64,000 nucleotides of DNA from Nitrospirota bacterium (GTDB lineage: Bacteria; Nitrospirota; Leptospirillia; Leptospirillales; Leptospirillaceae): positions 1-64,000 of the forward strand of contig DAIBTC010000002.1 of NCBI GenBank assembly GCA_027415345.1, written 5' to 3'. Within the stretch, counting starts at the first letter, position 1. Each line of letters opens with the position of its first letter. A program made the position numbers and the translations under genes. Below are positions 17,132 through 25,792 of the stretch, piece by piece. Under the pieces are notes generated by a model. It worked only from the letters and a program-made list of their open reading frames with translations, was not told the origin of the DNA and ran no database searches.

Positions 17132-19486
17132 TCAGGCGGGATTTTCCCCGGCCCACACGGCCCAGGCCTGTCCCAGAGCCAGTCCCCCGTCGTTTGCCGG
17201 AACCCGCAGGGGTTCGACGATCCGGAATCCTGTACCTTCGAGGCGCTTCCGGAGGAGTCCTGCCAACAGGCGGTTCTGAAAGACCCCTCCCGACAAGATA
17301 AGAGTCGAGAGCCCGGTCTGCTCCCGTCCGATTTGAACCCACTCCCCCAGTCCCGTCGCGAGGGCCTCGTGAAAAAGACGGGCTCCCCTCTCCCGAGACG
17401 GCTCTTTGGCGAGATGGTCGAAAAGCGGACGAAAGTCGAGGATTCCTGCGCTGATCCGGTGGAATCCTCCGGTCCGGCCGGCCGGATCCGGAGGCCCCTT
17501 TCGGGCCCACGCCTCGAGCTCCATCGCTCCCTGACCCTCGTAGGAAAGCCGTTCCCGGCCCTCCAGGAGGGCGTAGGCGGCATCAAAAAGACGGCCGGCG
17601 CTCGTGGTTAGGGGAAAGAGGCCCGGGCGTGCCCCGTCAAGAAGGCCCAGAAGCTCTCCGGCCCCCGGGGCCCGAAAGCGCCGGAGAGCCTCCTCTTTCC
17701 TCTCCAGGGCATGAAGGACCGCCATCCCCATCCGCCAGGGCTCCCGGAAGGCCCGGGCCCCTCCCGGAACGGGAAACGGAAAAAAATGGCCCAGGCGCGT
17801 CCATCCCGACCGGTCCACCCGGAGAAGCTCCCCTCCCCAGAAGTGTCCGTCCGTTCCCAGCCCGAACCCGTCCAGCGCCAGTCCCAGGACAGCTCCCTCC
17901 ATGGCCCGATCGGCCATCACCGAGGCCACATGGGCGTGATGGTGCTGGACGGGAGTCACCGGAATCCCCCATTCCGTGCCCAGGGAGAAGGCCAGCCGGC
18001 TCGAGGGAAAGTCCGGGTGGAGATCGCAGGCCAGATGGGTCGGCCGGCTCCTCTCCCGCTCGATGAATCGCACCAGGGTCTCCCTGAACGATTCCTGGCT
18101 CTCGAAGGATTCGAGATCTCCCAGATGGGGAAGGAGCAGGGCCCGTCCGTTCCGGACCCGGCAGGGAGCGATCTTCTGGTGAGCCCCCAGGGCCAGCACG
18201 ACCGGGCCGGAGGAAGGGCCTTTTCCCCGGACAATCCCGAAGGAGGCGGGGACCCATCCCCGGGAGCGGCGAAGAAGAACGGCCCCCTTTTTTGAAGGAA
18301 GGGCCAGACTGTCGTCCTGGCGTTCCCGGACAGGACGGCCATGAGCGAGGATGCCCTCCACCTTTCCCCGGAAAAACCCCAGGGTCTCCCGGAGGCTTGC
18401 GGCAATCGGGCGCCCCTCCGGATTGGCGCTCGTCATGACGAGGGGGGGAAGAGCCTCTCCGTCCTCCCCGAAAAGAAGGTGATGAAGGGGGGTCGAGGGA
18501 AGAAAGAGGCCGATCCGGTCGAGGCCGGGAGTGAGACTCTCCCGGGCGACCGGGCTCCCTTTCCGGTAGGGCAGCAGAACGATCATGTTCTCCGGGGCCA
18601 GCAGAAGACGGCGGGCCCCTGGAGAGATTCTGGCCAGGGTCCCCGCCATGGCCAGAGATCCCGCCATCACCGCCAAAGGCTTCTCCGGCCGGTTTTTGAG
18701 AGCCCGGATGCGAAGGATCGCCTCCCGGTTCCGGGCATCGCAGGCTAAATGGAATCCTCCCAGCCCCTTGAGGAGAAGGACTCCGCCCGACCGGAGGCGG
18801 CGCCCCGCCTCCTCCAGATAGCCTTCGGTTCTCCTTCCCCGCCCGTCTCCCTCCATGAACCAGGTTTTCGGACCACACTCCGGACATCCGAGGGTCTGGG
18901 CATGGAAGCGGCGGTCGGCCGGATCCTCAAACTCCCTCCGGCATGTGGAACACAGGGGAAAGCGCCGGAGAGTGGTACGGACCCTGTCGAAGGGAGGGCG
19001 GAGGGCGATCGAATACCGGGGACCGCAGACGGTGCAGGAGATCAACGGATACCGGAACCGGCGGTCTTCCGGGTCGAAGAGCTCCCGGAGGCAGTCCCGA
19101 CAGACCGCCGAATCCGGCCGGAGCTGGGAGATGTCTCCCTCCTCCCCCCTCTCCCGGGACTGGCGGATGGAAAACCCATTCTCCCGCAGCCTGGGCGCCA
19201 ACTCTGCCCGACTGAGCCGGTCTATTCTGGAGCCGGAAGGGGCCTTTCGCACAAGCTCCTCAAGAAACCTGCCAAGACAGCTCCGGGGGCCCTGAATCTC
19301 CAGATGGACTCCCCCGGGGGTGTTGGCGACCGACCCCCCAAGAGACAATTCCCCCGCCAGGCGGACAACGAAGGGCCGAAAGCCCACCCCCTGGACCCGT
19401 CCCGAGATCTCAAGGGAGAACCGGGCCAGATCCGAAGCCCCATCCTCGAAGGATGAATCTTCCGTTTTCGCCGGGTACGGTTTCAT
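17132..19486 (-). CDS. hypF: Carbamoyltransferase HypF
   Basis: Makes carbamoyl-AMP from carbamoyl phosphate and loads it onto HypE. 784 residues in the usual order: acylphosphatase-like domain (GRVQGVGFRPFV at 29-40), two zinc fingers (C129-x2-C132-x18-C151-x2-C154 and C179-x2-C182-x18-C201-x2-C204), a YrdC-like domain (about 215-400) and a Kae1-like domain with HHHAHVASVMAD. The C-terminal metal-site region ILSGGVFQNRLL and NDGGLALGQ are intact. Thirteen bases separate it from hypB. Confidence 0.96.
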   Translation of the reverse strand: MKPYPAKTEDSSFEDGASDLARFSLEISGRVQGVGFRPFVVRLAGELSLGGSVANTPGGVHLEIQGPRSCLGRFLEELVRKAPSGSRIDRLSRAELAPRLRENGFSIRQSRERGEEGDISQLRPDSAVCRDCLRELFDPEDRRFRYPLISCTVCGPRYSIALRPPFDRVRTTLRRFPLCSTCRREFEDPADRRFHAQTLGCPECGPKTWFMEGDGRGRRTEGYLEEAGRRLRSGGVLLLKGLGGFHLACDARNREAILRIRALKNRPEKPLAVMAGSLAMAGTLARISPGARRLLLAPENMIVLLPYRKGSPVARESLTPGLDRIGLFLPSTPLHHLLFGEDGEALPPLVMTSANPEGRPIAASLRETLGFFRGKVEGILAHGRPVRERQDDSLALPSKKGAVLLRRSRGWVPASFGIVRGKGPSSGPVVLALGAHQKIAPCRVRNGRALLLPHLGDLESFESQESFRETLVRFIERERSRPTHLACDLHPDFPSSRLAFSLGTEWGIPVTPVQHHHAHVASVMADRAMEGAVLGLALDGFGLGTDGHFWGGELLRVDRSGWTRLGHFFPFPVPGGARAFREPWRMGMAVLHALERKEEALRRFRAPGAGELLGLLDGARPGLFPLTTSAGRLFDAAYALLEGRERLSYEGQGAMELEAWARKGPPDPAGRTGGFHRISAGILDFRPLFDHLAKEPSRERGARLFHEALATGLGEWVQIGREQTGLSTLILSGGVFQNRLLAGLLRKRLEGTGFRIVEPLRVPANDGGLALGQAWAVWAGENPA

Positions 19487-19499
19487 AGAGCTCTCCGGC

Positions 19500-20339
19500 T
19501 CAGCCCCGGGCCTGGGGGAGAGACCCGGCCTTCTCCCGATGGGCCAGAAGCCAGGAGAGCCAGAGACCGAACCCTTCCCCTGTCCGGGAGGAAAGGGCGA
19601 TGGTCTCCCCCCGGGGGTTGACCCCGCGGAGGGAACTTTCCGCCCAGGTCCGGTCGAAGTCCAGATGGGGAAGAAGATCCGACTTGGTAAGGAGGGTCAG
19701 GTCGGCCTCCCGGAAGATCCGGGGATATTTGAGGGGCTTGTCCTCCCCTTCCGTCACCGAAAAAAGAACGACACGGGCGGTCTCTCCAAGGTCAAAAAGA
19801 GCCGGGCAGACCAGATTCCCGATATTTTCGATGACCAGGACCGTCCCGGGAAAAAGTTCGAGATCGCCTGCCGCATGGGCCACCTGATGGGCATCGAGAT
19901 GGCAACCGGCTCCCGTGTTGATCTGGACCGCCTGAACCCCCAACCTCCGTATCCGGTCCGCGTCACGGGAGGTCTCCTGGTCTCCTTCAATGACGGCCAT
20001 GGGACACGTGGTCCCCAGAGCGCTGATGGTCCGTTCAAGAAGGGTGGTTTTTCCCGATCCCGGAGCCGAGAGGAAATTCAGGACGAATATGCCGTGCTCC
20101 CGGAAAAAATCCCGGTTGTCGCGGGCGATGCGGTTGTTCTTTTCCAGGATGTCCTGCCCGATCCTGATCGTCCGATTAACTTCCGGCCCCTCCGGGAGAG
20201 GGAGGGACGCCCCCGGACCGGAGCCCTCGTGCCCCTCTCCCTCATGATGATCGTGATGGAGGTGGGGAAGAACAACACCCCGCCTCCTCTCTCCCCCGAC
20301 CTCTTGTCCCGGTGCCCCGCAGCCGCATTCCACACACAT
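19500..20339 (-). CDS. hypB: Hydrogenase nickel-incorporation GTPase HypB
   Basis: SIMIBI GTPase that drives Ni insertion with HypA. 279 residues starting MCVECGCG (the high-affinity N-terminal CxxCGC Ni site), then a short histidine-rich stretch HLHHDHHEGEGHEG for Ni storage, then the GTPase core with P-loop SAPGSGKTTLLER and IENIGNLVCP. The ATG at 20339 shares its A with the hypA stop (TAATG). The histidine run suggests that the cell buffers nickel, consistent with the permease at the end of the operon. Confidence 0.96.
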   Translation of the reverse strand: MCVECGCGAPGQEVGGERRRGVVLPHLHHDHHEGEGHEGSGPGASLPLPEGPEVNRTIRIGQDILEKNNRIARDNRDFFREHGIFVLNFLSAPGSGKTTLLERTISALGTTCPMAVIEGDQETSRDADRIRRLGVQAVQINTGAGCHLDAHQVAHAAGDLELFPGTVLVIENIGNLVCPALFDLGETARVVLFSVTEGEDKPLKYPRIFREADLTLLTKSDLLPHLDFDRTWAESSLRGVNPRGETIALSSRTGEGFGLWLSWLLAHREKAGSLPQARG

Positions 20340-20719
20340 TACCCCACTCCTTTCCGGGATTTTTCCAGCGTTCGTCTGTCCCGGACGACCAGTTCGCAAA
20401 GACGGAACTCCGTTCCCCCTGTGGGGAGGAGGCCCAAGCTTCCACAAACGGGACACTCTCTCAGGGGCTCCCGAATCCGCACGGTCTCCTCACATTTAAG
20501 ACACCAGCCCGTCCCCGGAGTCTCCCTGATTTCAAGGACGGCCGATTCGATGACGGATCCCCGGCCGGCCACGTCGAAACTGAATCGGAGCGCGGGAAGG
20601 GAAACTCCAGAAAGCTCCCCCACCTCCAGGACGATCCGGTCGATCCGGTCGAAACCGCCCCGGGAAGCCTCGGCCTCGCAGAGCTCGAGGAGGTTCACCA
20701 CGAGCGAGAGTTCATGCAT
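20339..20719 (-). CDS. hypA: Hydrogenase nickel-incorporation protein HypA
   Basis: Ni metallochaperone. 126 residues beginning MHELSLV with the Ni ligand His2 and the conserved Glu3; zinc site formed by C73-x2-C76 and C89-x2-C92. The start at 20719 is set by this motif. It lies eight bases inside the end of a longer, unrecognised upstream frame. First recognisable gene of the hypA-B-F-C-D-E-NiCoT operon. No hydrogenase structural gene is in the window. Confidence 0.95.
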   Translation of the reverse strand: MHELSLVVNLLELCEAEASRGGFDRIDRIVLEVGELSGVSLPALRFSFDVAGRGSVIESAVLEIRETPGTGWCLKCEETVRIREPLRECPVCGSLGLLPTGGTEFRLCELVVRDRRTLEKSRKGVG

Positions 20720-21182
20720 TCTTTCCCTCTGTCTTTTGCCCGGGAAAGCCTTCCAGGAGCAGGACTTGCGCGCCGGGATCAACGACCCAGAGGGCCGATG
20801 ACTTCAAGGGAGGGAACTCTCCGGGGCCAGAAAACACTCTCCGGGATATTTTTTCACGATGGCCCCAAGGCCGGCCTCCCCCCCGGAATCCTGCCCTTGT
20901 CCTTAAAATGTGTTCGGAATCAAGAGAAATCATCGGCAAGATGGCCCCCTTGGCCGACGGATGAGAGAGGCGGAGGGCCCCTACGTTCAGAAGGGGGCCA
21001 CCCAACCCAGGGCCCCGGAGACCGGATCCCCTTGTCCCGGGTTCAAGAACCTCTTCAGTTTCGAAGTCCCGGGCGGAGCCATCCGACTGACCGAAGGCCA
21101 TGGCATGGTCAATCGCGGGAAGACTCCTTCCGGTGTCTCCCGGACTTTGCGTGACCCCGTAAACTGTCCCGGACATGGCCAC
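20712..21182 (-). other. Leader of the hyp operon with an unrecognised open frame (156 codons)
   Basis: Roughly 620 bp lie between the promoter at 21349-21377 and hypA. One minus-strand frame from ATG at 21182 runs 156 codons and ends eight bases inside hypA (ATGCATGA), an arrangement typical of coupled genes. The predicted product is Gly/Arg/Pro-rich, has no hydrophobic segment, no cysteine motif and no family I recognise, and third-base usage is less biased than in the neighbouring genes. No ribosome site of note. It may be a real small gene, a decayed one or a long untranslated leader; I lean towards non-coding. The 21183-21348 part holds nothing I can name. Confidence 0.3.
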
Positions 21183-21348
21183 TCCTCGGTCACTCCGGAT
21201 GCCTCACAGGAGGGAGACTCTTCCGACGGAACGGGGTTGGCGTCGTCGATGACGTCAGGAGTGAGACAGGAACCGGTTCCGTCACCGGAGAAAAAAAATG
21301 ACAGGAGGGAGCCGGATATCTGCTCCGAGGGGGAAAGGATACGCGGGA

Positions 21349-21377
21349 ACTATACCTCCGGGGGAAGAGGTTTGCAA
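21349..21377 (-). promoter_or_regulatory. Sigma70-type promoter reading toward hypA
   Basis: Minus strand: -35 TTGCAA (21372-21377), 17-bp spacer, -10 TATAGT (21349-21354). Divergent from the promoter of the TMK-like genes 45 bp away. No sigma54 (-24/-12) element of the kind found at many hyp operons was seen. Confidence 0.6.
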
Positions 21378-21422
21378 CTTCCGGCTCATTTCACCACGGA
21401 GGGCCTGTCCGCCCGATATTGC

Positions 21423-21451
21423 TTGACTTTATCAGCGGTGGTTGATAACTT
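21423..21451 (+). promoter_or_regulatory. Candidate promoter for the tandem TMK-like genes
   Basis: Plus strand: -35 TTGACT (21423-21428), 17-bp spacer, -10 TAACTT (21446-21451), 55 bp before the first gene. Good -35, weak -10. Confidence 0.5.
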
Positions 21452-21505
21452 TTCGTAATAGGACTCTGGACGGGCAAAAGACAAATTCACCAAGGATGAT
21501 CCCTT

Positions 21506-22204
21506 TTGGAACGGACCTCCCAGTACCCCGGTCTCCTGATCGCCATTGAAGGCACCGACGGGTCCGGAAAGACCACCCAGGCCGAGCTCCTTAAACACTA
21601 CTACCTCTCCCGTGGCGTCGCGGTCGTCGTCTCAGCCTGCAACACCGTCGAACTTATCCGCCGGGCCATCTCGGATCTCAAGCAGCAGAACTTTCTCGAT
21701 CCCCTGACCTTCAGCTTCCTCTACGCCGCCGATTTCGTCGACCGCTTCGAGCACCAGATCATTCCGGCGCTGGAAGCCGGCCAGCTCGTGATCGCCGAAC
21801 AGTATGTCTATACGGTCTTCGGCCGGGCCATCCTCCGGGGGATCGCCCCCGAATGGATCGCGAACATCTTCGACTTTGCCCTGGTACCGGCCAAGACCTT
21901 CTATCTCGACCTCCCTGTGGAGTCCCTTCTCGAGAGGATCCACTGGAAGACCCGCCAGGAGCGCTTCTTCGACTATTATGAAGCGGGAATGGACATGAAT
22001 CTTTCCAGCCGGAAAAAGGACTCCTTCGTCATCTACCAGCGCCGGCTCATCGAACTCTACCGGGAGATGGCCCAGTCCTACGGGATGGAGACCGTCGACG
22101 CGATGGCGCCCATCCACCGCCAGCAGAAGACCCTCCGGGGGAAAATCGACAATCTCCTGGCGACCCACCGCAAGGGAATGGGTCTGGCCGGAGGGGGCCG
22201 ATGA
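21506..22204 (+). CDS. Thymidylate-kinase-like protein, first of a tandem pair, atypical DRY motif
   Basis: P-loop NMP-kinase fold, 232 residues, related to dTMP kinase. The P-loop GTDGSGKTTQ (16-25) is intact. At the place where TMKs have the catalytic DR(Y/H), the sequence reads EQY at 98-100. The block YYEAGMDMNLSSRK (157-170) is shared almost exactly with the next gene and replaces the usual LID region. The start is TTG at 21506 with AAGGA nine bases upstream; the nearby ATG at 21496 is out of frame. It overlaps the next gene as ATGA. It could be a pseudo-kinase partner or a kinase of another nucleotide; activity is uncertain. Confidence 0.82.
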   Translation: MERTSQYPGLLIAIEGTDGSGKTTQAELLKHYYLSRGVAVVVSACNTVELIRRAISDLKQQNFLDPLTFSFLYAADFVDRFEHQIIPALEAGQLVIAEQYVYTVFGRAILRGIAPEWIANIFDFALVPAKTFYLDLPVESLLERIHWKTRQERFFDYYEAGMDMNLSSRKKDSFVIYQRRLIELYREMAQSYGMETVDAMAPIHRQQKTLRGKIDNLLATHRKGMGLAGGGR

Positions 22205-22863
22205 GCCACACCCCACCCCATTCCTACCCCGGTCGTCTCATCGTCGTCGAGGGCATCGACGGGTCCGGGAAATCCACCCAGATGGATCTCCTGGCCGACT
22301 ATCTCCAGGCCCGGGGCTTCGGGGTTCTGAAGAGCGCCTGGAATTCAAGTCCGGACATCTCTCCCGTCATCCGCAAAGCCAAGAAAAAACAGATCCTGAC
22401 CCCCTATGCCTTCAGCCTCCTGCACGCCGCGGATTTCAGTTTTCGCTATACCTACGAAATCCTTCCGGCCATGGAGGCGGGCATGGTCGTCCTCTCGGAC
22501 CGGTACATCTTCACCGCCATCGCCCGGGACTGCGCCCGGGGAATTCCCAAAAAGTGGCTCGTCTCGAATTTCCGCTTCGCCATCGTTCCCGACCTGACCT
22601 TCTTCTTCCGGGTGGATCCCGAGACCTCCTACCAGCGGATCACCCGCACGCGCCCCATCAAGTTCTACGAAGCCGGGATGGACATGAATCTCTCGACCAA
22701 TCCCCGAGAATCCTATACCCTGTTCCAGTCCCGGGTCCTGTCCGAATACGAGGCCATGAAGGACGAATACGGCTTCCATGTGGTGGACGCCACCCTGAGC
22801 CTGGAACGGACCCAGGCCCGGATGCGCCGCCTTCTGGGGCCCATCATACGTTCCCTTTCCTGA
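22201..22863 (+). CDS. Thymidylate-kinase-like protein, second of a tandem pair
   Basis: 220 residues with P-loop GIDGSGKSTQ (18-27), intact DRY at 100-102 (SDRYIFTAIARD) and the shared block FYEAGMDMNLSTNP (155-168). Best guess is phosphorylation of dTMP to dTDP for DNA synthesis, but the YEAGMDMNLS block differs from classical TMK LID sequences (ERxxxR...), so another nucleotide is possible. ATG overlaps the first gene by four bases, so the two proteins are likely made in equal amounts and may form a heterodimer (TMK is normally a homodimer). Convergent with the lipoprotein gene 16 bp downstream. Confidence 0.82.
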   Translation: MSHTPPHSYPGRLIVVEGIDGSGKSTQMDLLADYLQARGFGVLKSAWNSSPDISPVIRKAKKKQILTPYAFSLLHAADFSFRYTYEILPAMEAGMVVLSDRYIFTAIARDCARGIPKKWLVSNFRFAIVPDLTFFFRVDPETSYQRITRTRPIKFYEAGMDMNLSTNPRESYTLFQSRVLSEYEAMKDEYGFHVVDATLSLERTQARMRRLLGPIIRSLS

Positions 22864-22879
22864 ACAGTCGTCTTTTAAG

Positions 22880-23368
22880 CTAGGGAGTCCTGAGACAGCC
22901 ACGGGTATGGACCCGCACGAGGAGGCTGTTTTTCGACACGCGCCTTCCATTCGAGCTGTAAATCCGGAACTGGTAGGCGGTGCAGGGAAGAAGGCCCGTG
23001 ATCCGGGTCTGGTTTGTCGGCACATCCTCCACAAGGCGGTTGCCGTTATAAACCAGATAGTCGGTGACATTGTCCACCCGGCGCCACTGGAGAAAGATCC
23101 CGTCCCCCTCGGCCAGGGGAACGACATGGGAGAAGGTCGGGGGCTCAAGCTCGCTTCCAAAGCCGTCGCGGGAAGTTTTCGTCGTCGTCTCGGAGTTGGA
23201 GGGGGTGACAGTCGGAGCAGGACTCTGTTTGGAGGGGGAGAAGAGTCCTCCCAAAAGGCCGTGAGGATTGTTCCAGGCCTCGGCGGTGCAGCCGGAAAGG
23301 GCGGCAAGCCCCAGAAGTGCCGTGAGAATGGAGCGAACCCCCAGATCCCGCAATGTCTTCCCATTCAT
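22880..23368 (-). CDS. Lipoprotein with a fibronectin type III-like domain
   Basis: 162 residues. A lipoprotein signal (MNGKTLRDLGVRSILTALLG...) ends with the lipobox LSGC, so the mature protein is anchored to a membrane. A Ser/Thr/Pro-rich linker follows, and then about 85 residues with the FN3 pattern: PPTF..., IFLQWRRVDNVTDYLVY, TRITGLLPCTAYQFRIYSSNG. The second and third cysteines may form a disulfide. ATG at 23368 starts the signal peptide; an ATG at 23407 would add 13 unlikely residues. Function unknown; stands alone between plus-strand genes. Confidence 0.75.
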   Translation of the reverse strand: MNGKTLRDLGVRSILTALLGLAALSGCTAEAWNNPHGLLGGLFSPSKQSPAPTVTPSNSETTTKTSRDGFGSELEPPTFSHVVPLAEGDGIFLQWRRVDNVTDYLVYNGNRLVEDVPTNQTRITGLLPCTAYQFRIYSSNGRRVSKNSLLVRVHTRGCLRTP

Positions 23369-23424
23369 AGGCAAAAATCCGTATTCAGGAAGGTCTCCGG
23401 GTCGCATCCCGCCCGTTTCGGTGC

Positions 23425-23430
23425 TATAAT
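23425..23430 (+). promoter_or_regulatory. -10 element of the rpiB promoter
   Basis: Perfect TATAAT on the plus strand in the divergent gap, 69 bp before rpiB. The matching -35 position reads TCGCAT, a poor match, so the promoter may need an activator or rely on the -10 alone. Confidence 0.45.
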
Positions 23431-23498
23431 CTTATGACAGGTTTTTTGTTTTGTCACCCTGACCCTTACCGCAAAAAATCAAACGAAACGATGCCTTC

Positions 23499-23963
23499 AT
23501 GTCAAACGACACCTCCGGTTCTTCCCGTTTTTACTTCGGATCCGATCATGCGGGACGGGAACTCAAGGATGTCCTCGTCGCCCATGCCAAAAACAGGGGC
23601 TTTGCGGTCGAGGATCTGGGGACCTATTCCGACGATTCGGTCGACTATCCCGATTACGCCGAGAAGGTGGGCCGTGCCGTCGTCTCCCATCCCGGCTCCA
23701 CTGGCGTCCTCGTCTGCGGAACAGGCATCGGGATGAGCATTGCCGCCAACAAGATCCGGGGCATCAGGGCCGGCCTTCTCTACAATGAAAGCACCGCCAG
23801 GCTTGCCCGGCAGCACAACAATGCCAATGTCATCGCAATGGGTGGCCGGGAGATTTCCCCGCTCCAGGCCGTCACCTGGTTCGACATCTTCGTGGCGACC
23901 GCCTTCGAGGGAGGGCGGCATGAGCGGCGCCTCGAAAAGATCGCCCGTCTCGAGACTCCGTGA
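23499..23963 (+). CDS. rpiB: Ribose-5-phosphate isomerase B
   Basis: Interconverts ribose-5-phosphate and ribulose-5-phosphate (pentose phosphate and Calvin-type cycles). 154 residues of the LacA/RpiB family: SDHAGRELKDVL near the start, the active-site cysteine in VCGTGIGMSIAANK, and the HNNANVIAMGGREI block. The first nine residues are extra. Weak ribosome site. It is followed 93 bp later by glyA with a strong hairpin in between; rpiB-glyA-nrdR is a gene order common in bacteria. Rpe, its metabolic partner, is at the other end of the window. Confidence 0.95.
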   Translation: MSNDTSGSSRFYFGSDHAGRELKDVLVAHAKNRGFAVEDLGTYSDDSVDYPDYAEKVGRAVVSHPGSTGVLVCGTGIGMSIAANKIRGIRAGLLYNESTARLARQHNNANVIAMGGREISPLQAVTWFDIFVATAFEGGRHERRLEKIARLETP

Positions 23964-23998
23964 TTTTCGACAGCGAACCCTCCTACAAACAGACCCAA

Positions 23999-24030
23999 GG
24001 CGCAAAAGGGAGAAGACCCCCCTTTGCGCC
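23999..24030 (+). promoter_or_regulatory. Strong inverted repeat in the rpiB-glyA gap
   Basis: GGCGCAAA (23999-24006) pairs with TTTGCGCC (24023-24030); after a one-base bulge GGG/CCC extends the stem. It sits 27-58 bases before the glyA ATG. No U-run follows, so it is not a standard terminator. It may be an mRNA-stability or attenuation element, or a DNA operator for glyA. Confidence 0.55.
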
Positions 24031-24056
24031 CCTCATCGAGAGAGGACCGGCATTTT

Positions 24057-25325
24057 ATGTTCTGGCTTGAGCAGAAAGACCCCGAAACCTACCAGGCAAT
24101 CATGAACGAAGTCAGGCGGGAGCAGGACCGCCTTATCCTCATCGCCTCCGAGAACTATGTGAGCCCCTCCATTCTCGAGGCGGTGGGATCGGTCATGACC
24201 AACAAGTATGCGGAAGGTTATCCCGGCCGGCGCTACTATGCCGGATGCGAAGCGGTCGATGTCGTCGAGGAGCTGGCCATTTCCCGGGCCAGAACGCTCT
24301 TCGGGGCCGAGCATGTGAACGTCCAGCCCCATTCCGGCTCCCAGGCCAACATGGCCGTCTATCTGGCGGCGATCAAGCCGGGAGACACCATCCTCGGGAT
24401 GAACCTCTCCCACGGGGGACACCTGACGCATGGCTCCCAGGTCTCCTTTTCCGGACACTATTACAAGTCGGTCTTTTACGGGGTCGACCCGAAGACAGGA
24501 CTGATCGACTTCGACGGACTCAGAGCCCAGGCCCGGGAGCACCGGCCGCGCATCATCATCGCCGGCGCCAGCTCCTACCCCCGGACGATCGACTTTGCCC
24601 CATTCCGGGCGATTGCCGACGAGGTGGGGGCAACCCTTCTCGTGGACATGGCCCACATCGCGGGCCTCGTGGCGGCCGGGCTCCATCCCTCCCCCTTCGG
24701 CGTGGCGGATTTCATCACCACCTCCACCCACAAGACCCTCCGTGGGCCCCGGGGCGGCATGGCCTTCTCCCGCGAGCCCTTCGGGAAGGCCCTCGACAAG
24801 GCGGTCTTTCCCATGATGCAGGGAGGTCCCCTCATGCATGTCGTGGCCGGAAAGGCCGTGATGCTGAACGAAGCCCTGGCCCCCTCCTTCCGTGAATACA
24901 TGGCCCGAGTCCTGGAAAACTGCCGGGTCCTGGCCCGTTCCCTCTCGGAAGCCGGTTACAGCCTCCTGACCGGAGGGACGGACAACCATCTGCTCCTGAT
25001 CGACCTCAGGCCTCAGGGACTCTCGGGAAAGGATGCCGAACACTATCTCTCCCAGGCAGGAATCTTCGTCAACAAGAATGCAGTCCCTTTCGACGACAAG
25101 CCTCCCACCATCACCAGCGGCATCAGGATCGGCACCCCCGCCGCCACCACCCGCGGCCTGGGCCCCCAGGAAATGCTCCTGGTGGGGGGCTGGATACGCC
25201 AGGCCCTGGAAAGTCGCGGCAAGGAGGAGGTCCTTCGGCGCATCTCCGGAGAGGTCGGGGAACTCCTCTCCCGCTTCCCCATCTATGGAGAGATCCGGAA
25301 GAGTTCCTCCTCTCCCCGTATATGA
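24057..25325 (+). CDS. glyA: Serine hydroxymethyltransferase
   Basis: PLP enzyme converting serine and tetrahydrofolate to glycine and 5,10-methylene-THF, the main one-carbon entry. 422 residues. It has the start [42 protein letters not shown], and the PLP lysine in [17 protein letters not shown] at 24057 was chosen; a TTG 33 bases upstream is in frame but adds a non-conserved extension. Overlaps nrdR (ATGA). Complete and ordinary. Confidence 0.96.
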   Translation: MFWLEQKDPETYQAIMNEVRREQDRLILIASENYVSPSILEAVGSVMTNKYAEGYPGRRYYAGCEAVDVVEELAISRARTLFGAEHVNVQPHSGSQANMAVYLAAIKPGDTILGMNLSHGGHLTHGSQVSFSGHYYKSVFYGVDPKTGLIDFDGLRAQAREHRPRIIIAGASSYPRTIDFAPFRAIADEVGATLLVDMAHIAGLVAAGLHPSPFGVADFITTSTHKTLRGPRGGMAFSREPFGKALDKAVFPMMQGGPLMHVVAGKAVMLNEALAPSFREYMARVLENCRVLARSLSEAGYSLLTGGTDNHLLLIDLRPQGLSGKDAEHYLSQAGIFVNKNAVPFDDKPPTITSGIRIGTPAATTRGLGPQEMLLVGGWIRQALESRGKEEVLRRISGEVGELLSRFPIYGEIRKSSSSPRI

Positions 25326-25792
25326 ACTGCCCCTTCTGCCGCACGGCCGACTCGAAGGTGATCGACTCCCGGCTGACCGCCGACGGGCGGGGAATCCGCC
25401 GTCGGCGGGAATGTCCGGGCTGCCGCAACCGCTTCACGACCTACGAATGGGTCCAGGAATCGGCGCCGATAGTGGTCAAGAAGGACGGGCGCCGCGAGCC
25501 CTTCGACCGAAACAAGCTTCAGGAAGGACTCAGGCGGGCCTTCCAGAAACGGCCCGTTTCCACCGGAACACTCGAAGATCTTGTCAGGACGATCGAACGA
25601 ACCCTCTCCGAATTTCCCTCTCCCGAAATTCCCTCCAAACGGATCGGCGAACTTGTCATGGACCATCTGGCCCGGATCGATCACGTGGCCTACGTCCGTT
25701 TCGCCTCGGTCTACAAGAACTTCAGGGACCCGGAAGAGTTCGCCCAGGAAATCACACGGCTCAAGCATGGATCCGATTTCAAGCCCCTCTGA
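25322..25792 (+). CDS. nrdR: Transcriptional repressor NrdR
   Basis: Zinc-ribbon and ATP-cone regulator that represses ribonucleotide reductase genes when dATP is high. 156 residues: an N-terminal zinc ribbon with CPFC (3-6) and CPGC, the RRRRECPGC basic block, and the ATP-cone beginning [16 protein letters not shown]. Starts inside the glyA stop (ATGA) and overlaps priA by 26 bases. The glyA-nrdR link is common in other genomes. Confidence 0.95.
   Translation: MNCPFCRTADSKVIDSRLTADGRGIRRRRECPGCRNRFTTYEWVQESAPIVVKKDGRREPFDRNKLQEGLRRAFQKRPVSTGTLEDLVRTIERTLSEFPSPEIPSKRIGELVMDHLARIDHVAYVRFASVYKNFRDPEEFAQEITRLKHGSDFKPL

Noticed and set aside
21183-21348. Cobalamin or Ni/Co riboswitch before the hyp operon
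   Set aside because: I looked for the B12-box and the NiCo four-way-junction core and could not find either by eye.
20910-21458. 182-codon plus-strand frame in the hyp leader
   Set aside because: No ribosome site, no recognisable domain, and it would cover both divergent promoters.
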